Assembly: GCF_002210095.1 (NCBI RefSeq)
Contig: NZ_AQQR01000034.1
Location: 1 to 32,333, forward strand
DNA from: Marinibacterium profundimaris
Lineage (GTDB): Bacteria; Pseudomonadota; Alphaproteobacteria; Rhodobacterales; Rhodobacteraceae
Reading direction: 5' to 3'
DNA length: 32,333 bases
Part shown: piece by piece, positions 7,191-15,944 of the stretch
Layout: every line of letters starts with the position of its first letter
Position numbering within the stretch: the first letter of the stretch is position 1
Notes under the pieces: generated by a model
What the model saw: only the letters and a program-made list of their open reading frames with translations
Databases searched by the model: none
What the model was told of the DNA's origin: nothing
Translations under genes and position numbers: made by a program

Positions 7191-9191
7191 TTGACACCTG
7201 AAATCGGTCATTTCGCGCTGGCACTGGCCTTGGCCATGGCGCTTGTTCAAAGTGTGCTGCCCATCCTCGGTGCGGGGCGCGGAAACATCCTGTGGATGCA
7301 GTCTGCCAGATGGTCCTCGTTCGGTCAGGTTTTCTTTGTCGGCATCGCGTTTCTGGCGCTGATGCAAGCCTTCGTCACAAGCGACTTCACGGTCAAGAAC
7401 GTGGTGGAGAATTCCAATTCACTCAAACCGATGCTGTTCAAGGTGGCAGGCACCTGGGGCAGTCACGAAGGATCCCTGTTGCTGTGGACCCTTATCCTGA
7501 CGGTGTTTGGTGCGGCGGTCGCCCTCTTCGGATCGAACATTCCTCTGTCGCTGAAGGCAAGAACGCTGTCGGTGCAGGCCTGGATCAGTGTCGGTTTCCT
7601 GACTTTCATGCTGCTGACGTCCAATCCCTTCGACCGCGTTTTCCCTCCGGCAGACGACGGTCAGGACCTCAACCCATTATTGCAGGATGTCGGTCTCGCC
7701 ATGCACCCGCCGCTTCTCTACTTCGGGTATGTCGGGTTCTCGATTGTCTTTTCGTTCGCGGTTGCCGCCCTGATCGAAGGGCGGGTGGACGCGGCCTGGG
7801 CACGGTGGGTACGTCCGTGGACGCTGGCTGCCTGGATGAGCCTGACCGCAGGCATCGCGCTGGGATCCTGGTGGGCCTATTATGAGCTTGGCTGGGGCGG
7901 CTGGTGGTTCTGGGATCCCGTTGAGAACGTCAGTTTCATGCCATGGCTGATGGGCACGGCACTGCTGCATTCCGCAATCGTGACGGAGAAACGGGATGCG
8001 TTCAAAAGCTGGACAATCCTTCTGGCGATCCTGACTTTTTCCCTATCGCTCTTGGGCACGTTCATTGTCCGATCGGGCCTGCTGACCTCTGTGCATGCAT
8101 TCGCGGTCGACCCGGAAAGGGGACTTTATATCCTTGGATTGCTGGCCGTTTCGATCGGCGGTTCCCTTGCTCTGTTTGCCTGGCGCGCGCCGACAATGGA
8201 GCCCGGCGGCCTGTTTAAGCCGATCAGCCGGGAAGCGGGGCTATTGGTGAACAACCTGCTGCTGGCCACGGCCACCGGCATTGTGCTGTTCGGCACCTTG
8301 TACCCGCTCTTCTACGAAGCCGCGACGGGCGGTGAAAAACTGTCGGTGGGGCCGCCCTTCTTCAATGCGTCCTTTATTCCCGTGATGCTGCCGCTCGTCT
8401 TTGCGATGGGGCTGGGGCCTTACCTGTCCTGGAAACGTGCCGATCTGGCGGGCGTTCTGCAGCGGTTGCGTTTCGTGGTCGTTCTGGCCGTGCTCGCGAC
8501 ATTGGTGACCTGGTATCTCGCCGAGGGCGGTCCGGTGTTGGGGTATCTGTCGCTGATGCTTGCATTCTGGCTGTTTTTCTCAACCCTGCGGGAATGGGCG
8601 ATGCGCATAAAGCTGTTTGAGGCACCGTTCCCGGAATCGGTGCGCCGTGCACGCAACCTGCCCAGATCCTCTCATGGGATGACACTGGCTCATGCGGGGC
8701 TCGCGATGGCGATGTTCGGATTTATCGGCTCGACGGTCTGGAAATCCGAGGAAATCATCTTTGTCCGGCCCGGTACAGAGGTCAGCATTGGTGGGTTCGA
8801 TGTCACCTTTGAGGGGGCCGAACGTGTGCGTGGGCCAAATTACTTCGCGGATCGTGGCACGCTTCGTGTGGCCCGGGAGGGGAACTATGTCACCGATCTC
8901 TTCCCGGAGCGGCGTACCTATCCGGTCGCGCAAACCACCACCACAGAGAGCGCCATCAGATCGACAATGGCCGGTGATCTCTATGCGTCCATCGCAAATC
9001 CGGCCGCCGAGGACGAGAGCACGCAAGGGGCTTGGACCCTGCGCATCCTGTATGAACCTCTGGTCAACTTTATCTGGATCGGATCGGCGATGCTTGTGCT
9101 TGGTGGGGGTCTTTCGCTGTCTGACCGGCGGTTGCGCGTCGGGGCACCCCGTCGCAAGGCGACAGCGCCCGCAGCACTTCCTGCGGAGTAG
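7191..9191 (+). CDS. ccmF: Cytochrome c heme lyase subunit CcmF
   Basis: A polytopic inner-membrane protein that takes heme from CcmE and attaches it to apocytochrome c in System I cytochrome c maturation. The tryptophan-rich WWD heme-handling motif is present (WAYYELGWGGWWFWDPVEN), with conserved LHPP-like MHPPLLYFGY, a dozen or so helices, and a large C-terminal periplasmic loop before the last helix. I start at TTG 7191 (reading LTPEIGHFAL) because CcmF proteins normally begin at this point; it gives 666 residues, the usual length, and an AGAGG lies 11 bases upstream. The frame is open further back to a TTG at 7080, but that lies inside the symmetric operator. It heads a ccmFGHI operon divergent from the copper genes; ccmE and ccmABCD are not in the window, so this is probably an accessory set. 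Confidence 0.93.
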   Translation: MTPEIGHFALALALAMALVQSVLPILGAGRGNILWMQSARWSSFGQVFFVGIAFLALMQAFVTSDFTVKNVVENSNSLKPMLFKVAGTWGSHEGSLLLWTLILTVFGAAVALFGSNIPLSLKARTLSVQAWISVGFLTFMLLTSNPFDRVFPPADDGQDLNPLLQDVGLAMHPPLLYFGYVGFSIVFSFAVAALIEGRVDAAWARWVRPWTLAAWMSLTAGIALGSWWAYYELGWGGWWFWDPVENVSFMPWLMGTALLHSAIVTEKRDAFKSWTILLAILTFSLSLLGTFIVRSGLLTSVHAFAVDPERGLYILGLLAVSIGGSLALFAWRAPTMEPGGLFKPISREAGLLVNNLLLATATGIVLFGTLYPLFYEAATGGEKLSVGPPFFNASFIPVMLPLVFAMGLGPYLSWKRADLAGVLQRLRFVVVLAVLATLVTWYLAEGGPVLGYLSLMLAFWLFFSTLREWAMRIKLFEAPFPESVRRARNLPRSSHGMTLAHAGLAMAMFGFIGSTVWKSEEIIFVRPGTEVSIGGFDVTFEGAERVRGPNYFADRGTLRVAREGNYVTDLFPERRTYPVAQTTTTESAIRSTMAGDLYASIANPAAEDESTQGAWTLRILYEPLVNFIWIGSAMLVLGGGLSLSDRRLRVGAPRRKATAPAALPAE

Positions 9192-9193
9192 GC

Positions 9194-9760
9194 ATGGGAC
9201 GTATACTGGCATTCATTCCGCTGGCAATCGCGGCCATTTTCGGGGGGTTTTTTCTGTGGGGCTTGAACCCGGACCGGGACCCGAACAACATTCCTTCGGT
9301 TCTGATCTCGCAGCCGGCACCCGAATTCGATCTGGCCGCTGTCGACGGGTTGGAGACGCCAGGGCTTTCCCGCGCCGATCTGGTCGGGAACCCGCGACCG
9401 GTCATCGTGAACGTGTTTGCCTCGTGGTGCGTGCCCTGCCGGGCCGAACACGGGGTTCTGACCCAGATGGTCGAAAAGGACGGGCTGACGTTGTTCGGGA
9501 TCAATTACAAGGACAAGCCGGAGGATGCGACTAAATGGCTTGCTGAGCTTGGCAATCCCTACGAAAGGATCGGGTCTGATCTGAGCGGCAGAGTGGGGAT
9601 TGAATGGGGCCTTTCGGGCGTACCTGAAACATTCATTGTCGGCTCTGACGGGACGGTGTTGTTCAGATATGTCGGCCCCGTCGTGGGCGAAACGGCGATT
9701 TCCACATTCAGGGAAGCATTGATCCAGGCTGGCGCGTTAGCAAGGGGCCAGAACGGATGA
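9194..9760 (+). CDS. ccmG: Thiol:disulfide interchange protein CcmG/DsbE
   Basis: A 188-residue membrane-anchored periplasmic thioredoxin-like protein that reduces the heme-binding CXXCH cysteines of apocytochrome c before heme attachment. An N-terminal helix (about residues 4-22) anchors it; the thioredoxin fold follows with the active site ASWCVPCRAEH (Cys79 and Cys82), the YKDKPEDATKWL segment typical of CcmG, and the cis-Pro region GVPETFIVGSDG. The ATG lies 2 bases after the ccmF stop and the end overlaps ccmH by 4 bases, so the genes are translated together. Length and motifs are normal for the family. Confidence 0.93.
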   Translation: MGRILAFIPLAIAAIFGGFFLWGLNPDRDPNNIPSVLISQPAPEFDLAAVDGLETPGLSRADLVGNPRPVIVNVFASWCVPCRAEHGVLTQMVEKDGLTLFGINYKDKPEDATKWLAELGNPYERIGSDLSGRVGIEWGLSGVPETFIVGSDGTVLFRYVGPVVGETAISTFREALIQAGALARGQNG

Positions 9761-10227
9761 GGTATATCGCATTTGCTTTCCTCCTGCTGCTTCCGGTGAC
9801 GGCCTTGGCGGTCGAGCCAGACGAGATGTTGCAGGATCCTGTACTGGAGCAACGCGCCCGTGAAATATCACGGGAACTGCGCTGCGTTGTCTGCCAGAAT
9901 CAGGACATCGACAGCTCCAACGCCGGGGTTGCGCGGGACCTGCGCATACTGGTGCGCGAAAGGCTTGTTGCCGGTGACAGCGACAAGGAGGTCATCGCGT
10001 ACATCCACGCCCGGTATGGCGATTATGTCCTGATGCGCCCGCCCCTGAATCGCGCCACTCTCGCGCTCTGGATGGCGCCCTTCGTGTTTGCGCTTGTTTC
10101 GCTGCTTGTCGGCTGGACCGTCATTTCGAGAAGCCGGCGCAGGGCTGCCGCAACGGGATTTTCCGATGACGAAAAAGCGGAAATTGCGCGTTTCATTGAA
10201 GAGAACGCTTCAAAGGACGGTTCATGA
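9757..10227 (+). CDS. ccmH: Cytochrome c maturation protein CcmH (CycL)
   Basis: A 156-residue periplasmic thiol-disulfide protein that works with CcmG and CcmI to keep apocytochrome c reduced and bound at the heme lyase. A signal peptide/anchor at residues 1-19 is followed by the defining motif LRCVVCQNQDIDSSNAGVARDLR (Cys43 and Cys46; only the motif is given), then the YGDYVLMRPP segment and a membrane helix at about 107-127. It overlaps ccmG and ccmI by 4 bases each. This is the short CcmH form, with the TPR part encoded separately as ccmI, as in most alphaproteobacteria. Confidence 0.93.
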   Translation: MRYIAFAFLLLLPVTALAVEPDEMLQDPVLEQRAREISRELRCVVCQNQDIDSSNAGVARDLRILVRERLVAGDSDKEVIAYIHARYGDYVLMRPPLNRATLALWMAPFVFALVSLLVGWTVISRSRRRAAATGFSDDEKAEIARFIEENASKDGS

Positions 10228-11381
10228 TCTGGTTGGTTTTCGCCCTGTTATCCGTTGTAGGTCTGCTTTTCATGGGCCTGCCGCTGCGCCATCGGTCGTC
10301 GCGGACACCCGTCCCGGCTGACGCCACGGATGCGGTCCTCATGGATCAGTTGGATGAGGTTCGGCGGGATCTTGAGCGCGGTGTCATTTCCGACACCGAG
10401 GCCACGGCGGCGGAGCAGGAGATCAAGAGACGGATCCTCGTGCAGTCGCGCCGGTCCGTTCTGTCAGATGGGAAACCGGCGGCAGGGGGCCGCTTGATGG
10501 TCGTTCTGAGCGCAGTGTTCGTGCCGGTCTTCGCTTTTGGATATTACTCCGCAATGGGCTCGCCAGAGATCCCAGGTGTCGCCTTTGCCGAACGTGCCAC
10601 TGAACGGCAGGAAGCGGCGGAAATCGCCGAATTGACAGATCGTCTGTACGTCCGGCTCAGTTCAGACCCCGAAGGCGGGCCTTCGGAAGGCTGGATGCTG
10701 CTGGGGCAAACCTATTCGAAAATGGGCCGGTATGCGGATGCAGCCGATGCATATAGAGTTGTCGCACAACGACCGGAGGCCGATTCCGCCGTCTTCTCCA
10801 TGTTGGCCGAGGTTCTGATCTACGCAGAGCAAGGTGTGGTGACACCTGAAGCGGACACCGCGATTGATCGGGCGTACGAACTGGATCCTTCCAATCCCGG
10901 TGCTGCCTTTTTCAAGGCAGTCTCGCTCGAGCAGAAGGGCGATGAGGCTCGGGCTCACGAAACGCTGGTGGCCCGGCTGGACGATGCGGATAGGTTTTTC
11001 CCGTGGATGGAAAGCTTTGTTGGCGAAGCCAACCGGATTGGCGCGAAGATCGGCAAGGCTCCGATCTCGCTGGCCGACTATGCCCCGAAGACCAGTGCGT
11101 CCGGCCCGACACAGGAAGACATCGAAAACGCGCAGGACATGAGTGTGGAGGAACGACAGGATTTCATCCGCTCGATGGTCGAACGGCTGGCCACGCGGCT
11201 GGAAGATGAGCCTGACGATCTTGATGGATGGATGCGGCTTGGCAATGCCTATTCGGTTCTGGGTGATACCGCGCCGGCAATCGCGGCGTTTGAACACGCT
11301 GAAATCCTGTTGTCGGAGGTGCCGGGAGATGACCCGCGCCGTCAAGCCGTGCAAAGCGCGTTGGAACGGTTGCGCCCGTAG
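10224..11381 (+). CDS. ccmI: Cytochrome c maturation TPR protein CcmI (CycH)
   Basis: A 385-residue apocytochrome c chaperone. The N-terminal part has two membrane helices (about residues 1-18 and 93-112) flanking a cytoplasmic loop with the conserved LDEVRRDLERGVISDTEA stretch. The periplasmic part carries tetratricopeptide repeats, for example GWMLLGQTYSKMGRYADAADAY and GWMRLGNAYSVLGDTAPAIAAF, which bind the C-terminal helix of apocytochrome c. It is the last gene of the ccmFGHI operon, overlapping ccmH by 4 bases. Nothing in it looks damaged. About 150 bases after its stop an IS6-family element begins, which marks the end of the copper/cytochrome block. Confidence 0.92.
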   Translation: MIWLVFALLSVVGLLFMGLPLRHRSSRTPVPADATDAVLMDQLDEVRRDLERGVISDTEATAAEQEIKRRILVQSRRSVLSDGKPAAGGRLMVVLSAVFVPVFAFGYYSAMGSPEIPGVAFAERATERQEAAEIAELTDRLYVRLSSDPEGGPSEGWMLLGQTYSKMGRYADAADAYRVVAQRPEADSAVFSMLAEVLIYAEQGVVTPEADTAIDRAYELDPSNPGAAFFKAVSLEQKGDEARAHETLVARLDDADRFFPWMESFVGEANRIGAKIGKAPISLADYAPKTSASGPTQEDIENAQDMSVEERQDFIRSMVERLATRLEDEPDDLDGWMRLGNAYSVLGDTAPAIAAFEHAEILLSEVPGDDPRRQAVQSALERLRP

Positions 11382-11529
11382 TGGCGTGGGCGACCGTCGC
11401 TGTGCAGGTGAATGTGAGGCAGGATCAAGGTTTGGCGCTTAATCGAAAGCCCATCCGGTCCGGCCGTCGTCACAGACTATTTCGTGGGTAGTACCTTCAG
11501 ACTGACCGACCAAGCGACATCCTACGGGG

Positions 11530-12344
11530 GTGTTGTCACATTAACGGTCCTGAGGTTGCTGGTTCATTGATCTGGGCGTAGGCGGTGTCGATGCAGACAC
11601 AAAAGATCAGCTACAAACGCCACCGGTTTCCGCCTCAGATCATCGCTCATATTGTCTGGCTTTACGTCCGGTTCAACTTGAGCCTGCGCGAGGTCGAAGA
11701 GCTGATGCTGGAACGTGGCGTCGACGTTTCGTATGAGACAATCCGGCGCTGGAGCGTCAAGTTCGGCCCCCTGATCGCCCACGTTCTACAGCGACGGCAG
11801 CCGCGCCCCGGCGATGTCTGGCATCTGGACGAAGTCGTTGTGAAGATCGCGGGTCGGTCATACTGGCTCTGGCGCGCGGTCGACCAACACGGCTTTGTTC
11901 TTGAGGAAATTCTCCAATCGAGACGAGACAAGCGCGCCGCAAAGCGGCTTTTGGTCAAGCTGATGAAACGTTGGGGCTTCGTGCCAAAAAGGATCATTAC
12001 GGACAAGCTGCGCTCCTATGGTGCCGCAAAGCGCGAGGTCGCGCCTGGCCTTGATCATTGGTCACACAAGGGACTCAATAACCGCGCAGAAAACAGCCAC
12101 TTGCCCTTCCGAAAACGAGAGCGGGTGATGCAAGGCTTCCGATCGCCGGGTGGATTACAACGCTTCGTATCTATGAAGTCTGCAACCCGCAATAGTTTCT
12201 CTGTCCCAGCCCGCCGCCGCTCTGCGCTCACCATCCGCTACCATCGGCTCGAAGCATTCGAGGCGTGGAAATCCGCGGCACAGGCCGCTTGATCAACGAA
12301 CAGCTTGCCAACTTGCAAATTCGGCGAGTTAACGTGACAACACC
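11530..12344 (+). mobile_element. IS6-family insertion sequence, complete, no target duplication
   Basis: An element of about 815 bp bounded by inverted repeats GGTGTTGTCACATTAAC (11530-11546) and GTTAACGTGACAACACC (12328-12344), which match at 16 of 17 positions. It holds one transposase gene. The 8 bases outside each end (CCTACGGG on the left, GGTGAGTG on the right) are different, so there is no target-site duplication. That is expected if the flanks were joined by replicon fusion or by deletion through an IS6 element rather than by a single fresh insertion. On the right the element cuts into a TerB_N gene. Confidence 0.88.
11591..12292 (+). CDS. tnp: IS6-family DDE transposase
   Basis: A transposase of 233 residues from the ATG at 11591, or 235 from a GTG at 11585; both are possible. 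It begins KISYKRHRFPPQIIAHIVWLY-like, as is typical of alphaproteobacterial IS6 members, has a helix-turn-helix (LSLREVEELMLERGVDVSYETIRRW) and then the catalytic core with Asp in WHLDEVVV (about 82 in the longer numbering), Asp in RIITDKLRSY (about 140) and a Glu in the NNRAENSH...RERVMQGF region. The length is normal and there are no stops, so it is probably active. IS6 transposases form cointegrates by copy-in, which spreads accessory genes between replicons. Confidence 0.93.
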   Translation: MQTQKISYKRHRFPPQIIAHIVWLYVRFNLSLREVEELMLERGVDVSYETIRRWSVKFGPLIAHVLQRRQPRPGDVWHLDEVVVKIAGRSYWLWRAVDQHGFVLEEILQSRRDKRAAKRLLVKLMKRWGFVPKRIITDKLRSYGAAKREVAPGLDHWSHKGLNNRAENSHLPFRKRERVMQGFRSPGGLQRFVSMKSATRNSFSVPARRRSALTIRYHRLEAFEAWKSAAQAA

Positions 12345-13526
12345 GGTGAGTGATTTCCGGGGTTTTGTCACTTTGAGCCCATCAGGAAAACGCCGATCAA
12401 ACCGCATACGGAAAAGAGCGACGAACTCGTCACGGCACCGCGTCGCGGGAGTTCTCAAATATGTTTCCGGATGGCAGATGAACCAACTCAGCAACCAGTC
12501 AGCGGTCAGGTTCTCGCCTTTGTCGATCCGAGCTCCGATTGCGTATTTGAGTGAGAACGGAAGCTCCCACCCCTGCTTCTCGAAAATCGGCTCGATAGTG
12601 TCGAGGTCGGCTTCTGCAAGCATCGCAATATCGAGGAACTCGCCCAAGTACCGCCTGACGGAATGGTTGTCAGGGTAAAGTGACTGCAGCCGCCGAACTT
12701 CCTGGACGATATCTTTGGCATCTTCGTTGGACTGATCGACGAAGAAGCGACGCTCCAGCCCGTAGAAGTACAGGAACATGTAGCCGGGGTTGTAGGAGGC
12801 ATCGTTTCGCCCGCTGGCCAACCAGTCGAGGTAGGTCGCCCGGCACTGAGGTGAGATATCCGAGTATCCGGGCCAGTAGGGCATACCTTCACCAGCTTTG
12901 TCGGCTCCAGAGCGCGCGACAGACAAGGATGGATCGATATAGGCTCGGCACTTGTCACGATACCCGTGGGTGTTCAGCAAGGGAGGCGTGCCGACATAGA
13001 CCATCCCGCCGATGTTGCGGCCGGCGACGCTAGCTGTTTCGTTAGACCGGACCCACCCGCTTTTCGATGATCGGGCCGATGCGCTCGATGCCACTCGCGA
13101 GGGCTGGTTTCGTTCAGCGGCCGCGGCAAGTGCCGGCGCCGCAGACTTTCCAGCCCGAACGATTTCAGCGTAGTCCTGCTTTGGTGGGGAGTAAGCCTGC
13201 ACGGCAGCCGGCTGTTTGGACGCGTTGGCTTCGCGGGTTCGTTCGCGCTCACGCTCGATACGCTTGTCGTAGGCACTTGGGCGCGGCACCGGCTCAGGTC
13301 GGGAGGGTAGGTTTGCGGAACTCCCCTCGGCTTGCGCCTTTGCAGCGACTTTCCGCGATCTCCGTTTTTCTTGCCACCAGACCAGAATGACGGGAACACC
13401 AAATGCAAACAACATCTGGCCGCCAATCGGCCAAGCCCGAAGCATTGTGGTCACCACGACCATGCATAAGAAAAAATATAGGACGAGAAAGAATGTAATT
13501 CGGAAAAACTTGATTATTGAAGACAT
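12228..13526 (-). pseudogene. TerB_N-domain protein, 3' end removed by the IS6 element
   Basis: The gene starts at ATG 13526 with a GAGAGG ribosome site. It encodes an N-terminal membrane segment (about residues 5-50), a charged low-complexity linker with many Arg, Glu and Ala, and then from about residue 172 the segment VYVGTPPLLNTHGYRDKCR...YFYGLERRFFVDQ, which is characteristic of the TerB_N domain. Native sequence ends at about residue 393, where the frame enters the IS6 inverted repeat at 12344; the last 40 or so residues are translated from the IS, antisense to the transposase. Full TerB_N proteins continue for several hundred residues with TerB and TerB_C parts, all missing here. TerB_N proteins belong to the tellurite-resistance/Ter stress-response network and often sit in defence islands. 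This copy is probably not functional. Confidence 0.8.
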
Positions 13527-13921
13527 TATCGGAACCCTCTCCGAACCACACTATTTTGCACAGCCATCTTTGCAACGACTAACGTCATGGTTGAAGCATT
13601 TCCCATGCTTTATGCTTGATTGGGCCGATGGCCACATACATCTGTTCGCACCGTTGAGGGCACACCCCCGCCCCAGTGACCGTAACCGGAACGGCCGAGA
13701 TGGAGCGTTGCCACGACCATGCGACGGCTGGTTGGGCCGGCTCCGGAGGAGACTGCACTGCCAGCGGCACGTCGCAGGGAGAGGCGGCGTTTCACCTCGG
13801 GGAGGGCGGCTGCGTGCAGCCGACCGAGTAGGGCGCGGTCCTGACCAAAGGGCAGGAGGGGCCAATGTTCCCCTTGAATGCTTCAGCTTAAGAATCAAAA
13901 ATTACTTGAACGGCAGGGCCA
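13527..13921. other. Intergenic stretch without a supported gene
   Basis: About 395 bases between the divergent TerB_N fragment and the pRiA4b ORF-3-like gene. Short open frames exist on both strands, but none has a recognisable domain or a good ribosome site. The middle (about 13650-13860) is clearly more GC-rich than the two ends, which suggests it is a remnant of some other element. I could not name it. The part next to 13526 must hold the promoter of the TerB_N gene. Confidence 0.5.
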
Positions 13922-14524
13922 TTGAGACAGGCGGAACACACTTTGATTGAGCTGAAAATCGAACTTATTGGCATCAAACCACCGATCTGGCGCCGGATCC
14001 TCGTGCCGAATGACATCAGCTTGGACATCCTGCATTCCGTTCTCCAAGGCGCTATGCCTTGGCAAGACTATCATCTGCATGAGTTCGAGATTGGCGAAGA
14101 CAGGTTCGAGGCCCGCGACGAACGTGACGACAGCTGGGACCCAAACGATGGCCGGAAGGACGAAAAGAAGTTTGCTCTTGGAGAGCTGGTCAAGAAAGGC
14201 AGTCAGTTCACATACACTTATGATTTCGGCGATGGTTGGCGGCATCTCGTCACCGTTGAGAAGATTAGCAAACCAACCGGAAGACCAGATCTGGACTTCC
14301 CCGCCTGTGTTGCCGGAGAGCGAGCGTGCCCGCCAGAGGATAGTGGCGGGCCCTATTCTTACGAAGAATTTCTCGACGCGCTGACCGACAAACACCACCC
14401 GGAACATCGCGATACAAAGCAATGGGCGGGCGCGTTCGAACCGGAAGTGTTCAGCGTGCAGCAAGCCAATGCTGCCGTCGGTGCGATGTTTGTATGGGCA
14501 AAAGAACGCCACAATCGAAAGTGA
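13922..14524 (+). CDS. Plasmid pRiA4b ORF-3-like family protein
   Basis: A 200-residue soluble protein of the pRiA4b ORF-3-like (MM3350-type) family. The family landmarks are all present: LKIELIGIKPPIWRRI near the start, LHSVLQGAMPWQDYHLHEFEIG, the FTYTYDFGDGWRHLVTVE core, and CVAGERACPPEDSGGPYSYEEFL with the conserved Cys and Gly-Pro residues. The biochemical role of the family is unknown; members are common on plasmids and in mobile regions. The start is uncertain because the frame opens with TTG at 13922 and another TTG 7 codons on, and no ATG exists before the conserved part. It is transcribed alone, with about 240 bases before the next gene. Confidence 0.85.
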   Translation: MRQAEHTLIELKIELIGIKPPIWRRILVPNDISLDILHSVLQGAMPWQDYHLHEFEIGEDRFEARDERDDSWDPNDGRKDEKKFALGELVKKGSQFTYTYDFGDGWRHLVTVEKISKPTGRPDLDFPACVAGERACPPEDSGGPYSYEEFLDALTDKHHPEHRDTKQWAGAFEPEVFSVQQANAAVGAMFVWAKERHNRK

Positions 14525-14770
14525 AACCTGACTCTGGTTTGGCGCAGCGGCTTCGACAGGGGCACATAGCTTCGACTGTTCGATCCGAATGGCCGGATGT
14601 CTTCTCAGCCCTCCGAGGGCATCCACGCCCTGCTTTGCTGGTGAGCTTCAGAGTTGACAACCACCAGTCTCTTTGAAATTTCCAGAATTTGTCGATCCTT
14701 GACGGACTATCTCACAGGTTTTCACAGAAACATGTGGCCTCCTCTTTAAAAATATATCATTGTGTCGCGC

Positions 14771-15601
14771 ATGAGTGGACAAGAACACGAAAAACTAAAG
14801 AGCCTTCTTGAGGCTGTTCCCACGGGGTTCCTCGTGGACTCCGCCTGGCTTGAGCACCACGGGATAGGCCGGCGTTCGTCCTACGCCTATGTCCAACGCG
14901 GCTGGCTAGAACGCCTTGGCCGCGGCGTCTTCCGCCGCCCGGCACCAGGCAACGCCACCACGAACACGCTCGACTGGAAGACCTGCCTGCTCTCGCTCCA
15001 GCACATCATGCACTACCCTGTCCATATCGGCGGGGTGACGGCATTGGGCCTGCAAGGCTATGCGCACTATCTCTCCCTCGGCGACAAGAGCACAGTCTGG
15101 CTCTACGGCTCAAAAATCCCCAACTGGCTCGAAAAACTGCCGCTCAACGCCGAACTCCGCACACGCAGCGTATCACTGTTCTCCGATCTTGAATTGGGTG
15201 TCGATGGCGCACGAAGGAATCCCGACGAGACAGCATCGTCCCTGCCCTGGGACTGGAAACTGGTGATGTCTTCGCCGGAACGCGCGGTGTTTGAGGCGCT
15301 GGACGAGTTGCCGGATCAAGAGAGTTTTCACAACCTCGACATGGCGTTCGAAAGCCTGACGACGTTGCGCCCGAGAACCCTCTCGGCACTGCTCAGCAGT
15401 TGCAAGAAGATCAAGGTCAAACGCCTGTTCTTCGTGTTCGCCGACCGCCACGACCATGCCTGGCGCAAGCGACTCGATCCGGAAGAGTTCGACCTCGGCA
15501 GCGGGGATCGCGCATTAGTCAAAGGCGGCAAGATACATCCGCGCTACAGGATAATGGTGCCCGAAGAGTTTGCAAGAAAGGAACGTGGTCATGGCGCGTG
15601 A
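14771..15601 (+). CDS. abiEi: AbiEi-family antitoxin of a type IV toxin-antitoxin system
   Basis: A protein of 276 residues from ATG 14771 (a GTG at 14762 is also possible). It shows the AbiEi layout: an N-terminal winged helix (HEKLKSLLEAVPTGFLVDSAWLEHHGIGRRSSYAYVQRGWLERLGRGVFRR region; only part of this is the recognition helix) and a C-terminal antitoxin domain with HIGGVTALGLQGYAHYLSLG and SSPERAVFEALDELPD, which are conserved in the family. AbiEi proteins repress their own operon and neutralise the AbiEii nucleotidyltransferase without binding it directly, giving abortive phage infection or plasmid addiction. The gene overlaps the abiEii start by 11 bases. Because abiEii is broken, this antitoxin probably stands alone. 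The 246-base leader is AT-rich just before the gene and lacks an obvious ribosome site. Confidence 0.88.
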   Translation: MSGQEHEKLKSLLEAVPTGFLVDSAWLEHHGIGRRSSYAYVQRGWLERLGRGVFRRPAPGNATTNTLDWKTCLLSLQHIMHYPVHIGGVTALGLQGYAHYLSLGDKSTVWLYGSKIPNWLEKLPLNAELRTRSVSLFSDLELGVDGARRNPDETASSLPWDWKLVMSSPERAVFEALDELPDQESFHNLDMAFESLTTLRPRTLSALLSSCKKIKVKRLFFVFADRHDHAWRKRLDPEEFDLGSGDRALVKGGKIHPRYRIMVPEEFARKERGHGA

Positions 15602-15944
15602 GGACTATGCCGCCCAAGTAGCCCTGCTCGTGCGGATACTCCCATATGTGGCCAAGGAGGAGATATTTGCGCTGAAGGGCGGGACGGCCATCAACCTCTT
15701 CTATCGCGACCTTCCGCGCATCTCGGTCGATATCGATTTGACCTATCTGCCCCTCAAGGATCGCGCCGAAAGCCTCGTCGAGATCAACGACGCGATGGAC
15801 CGGATTGCCGCCGCCATCGAAGGCGGCATCACCGGCGCCAAAGCGCAGCGCATTGCCGGCGGTGGCGGCGGCGCCACGCGTCTCGTCACTCGGCGACGTT
15901 CAGAGCGTTCTGGCAGAAGCTGCAGGAGGCAGGGAAACCGGTGA
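15591..15944 (+). pseudogene. abiEii: AbiEii nucleotidyltransferase toxin, truncated by an IS110 remnant
   Basis: The gene starts at ATG 15591, inside the abiEi end. The first 93 or so residues are a clear AbiEii toxin N terminus: MAREDYAAQVALLVRILPYV, the nucleotide-binding GG motif in FALKGGTAINLF (Gly30-Gly31), and the metal-binding pair in VDIDLTY (Asp47 and Asp49). At about 15872 homology stops and the frame enters the tail of an IS110-type transposase in another frame, ending at a TGA at 15942-15944. Intact AbiEii proteins run to about 300 residues and need a third acidic residue and a C-terminal helical domain, both lost. The product should be inactive. The 3' half of the gene is not found on the other side of the remnant, so this was insertion followed by deletion. 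Confidence 0.85.

Noticed and set aside
11522-12352. Target-site duplication of the IS6 element
   Set aside because: The 8 bases on each side differ (CCTACGGG and GGTGAGTG).
13527-13921. Degraded insertion sequence before the pRiA4b ORF-3-like gene
   Set aside because: The composition suggests foreign DNA, but no transposase fragment or terminal repeats could be recognised.
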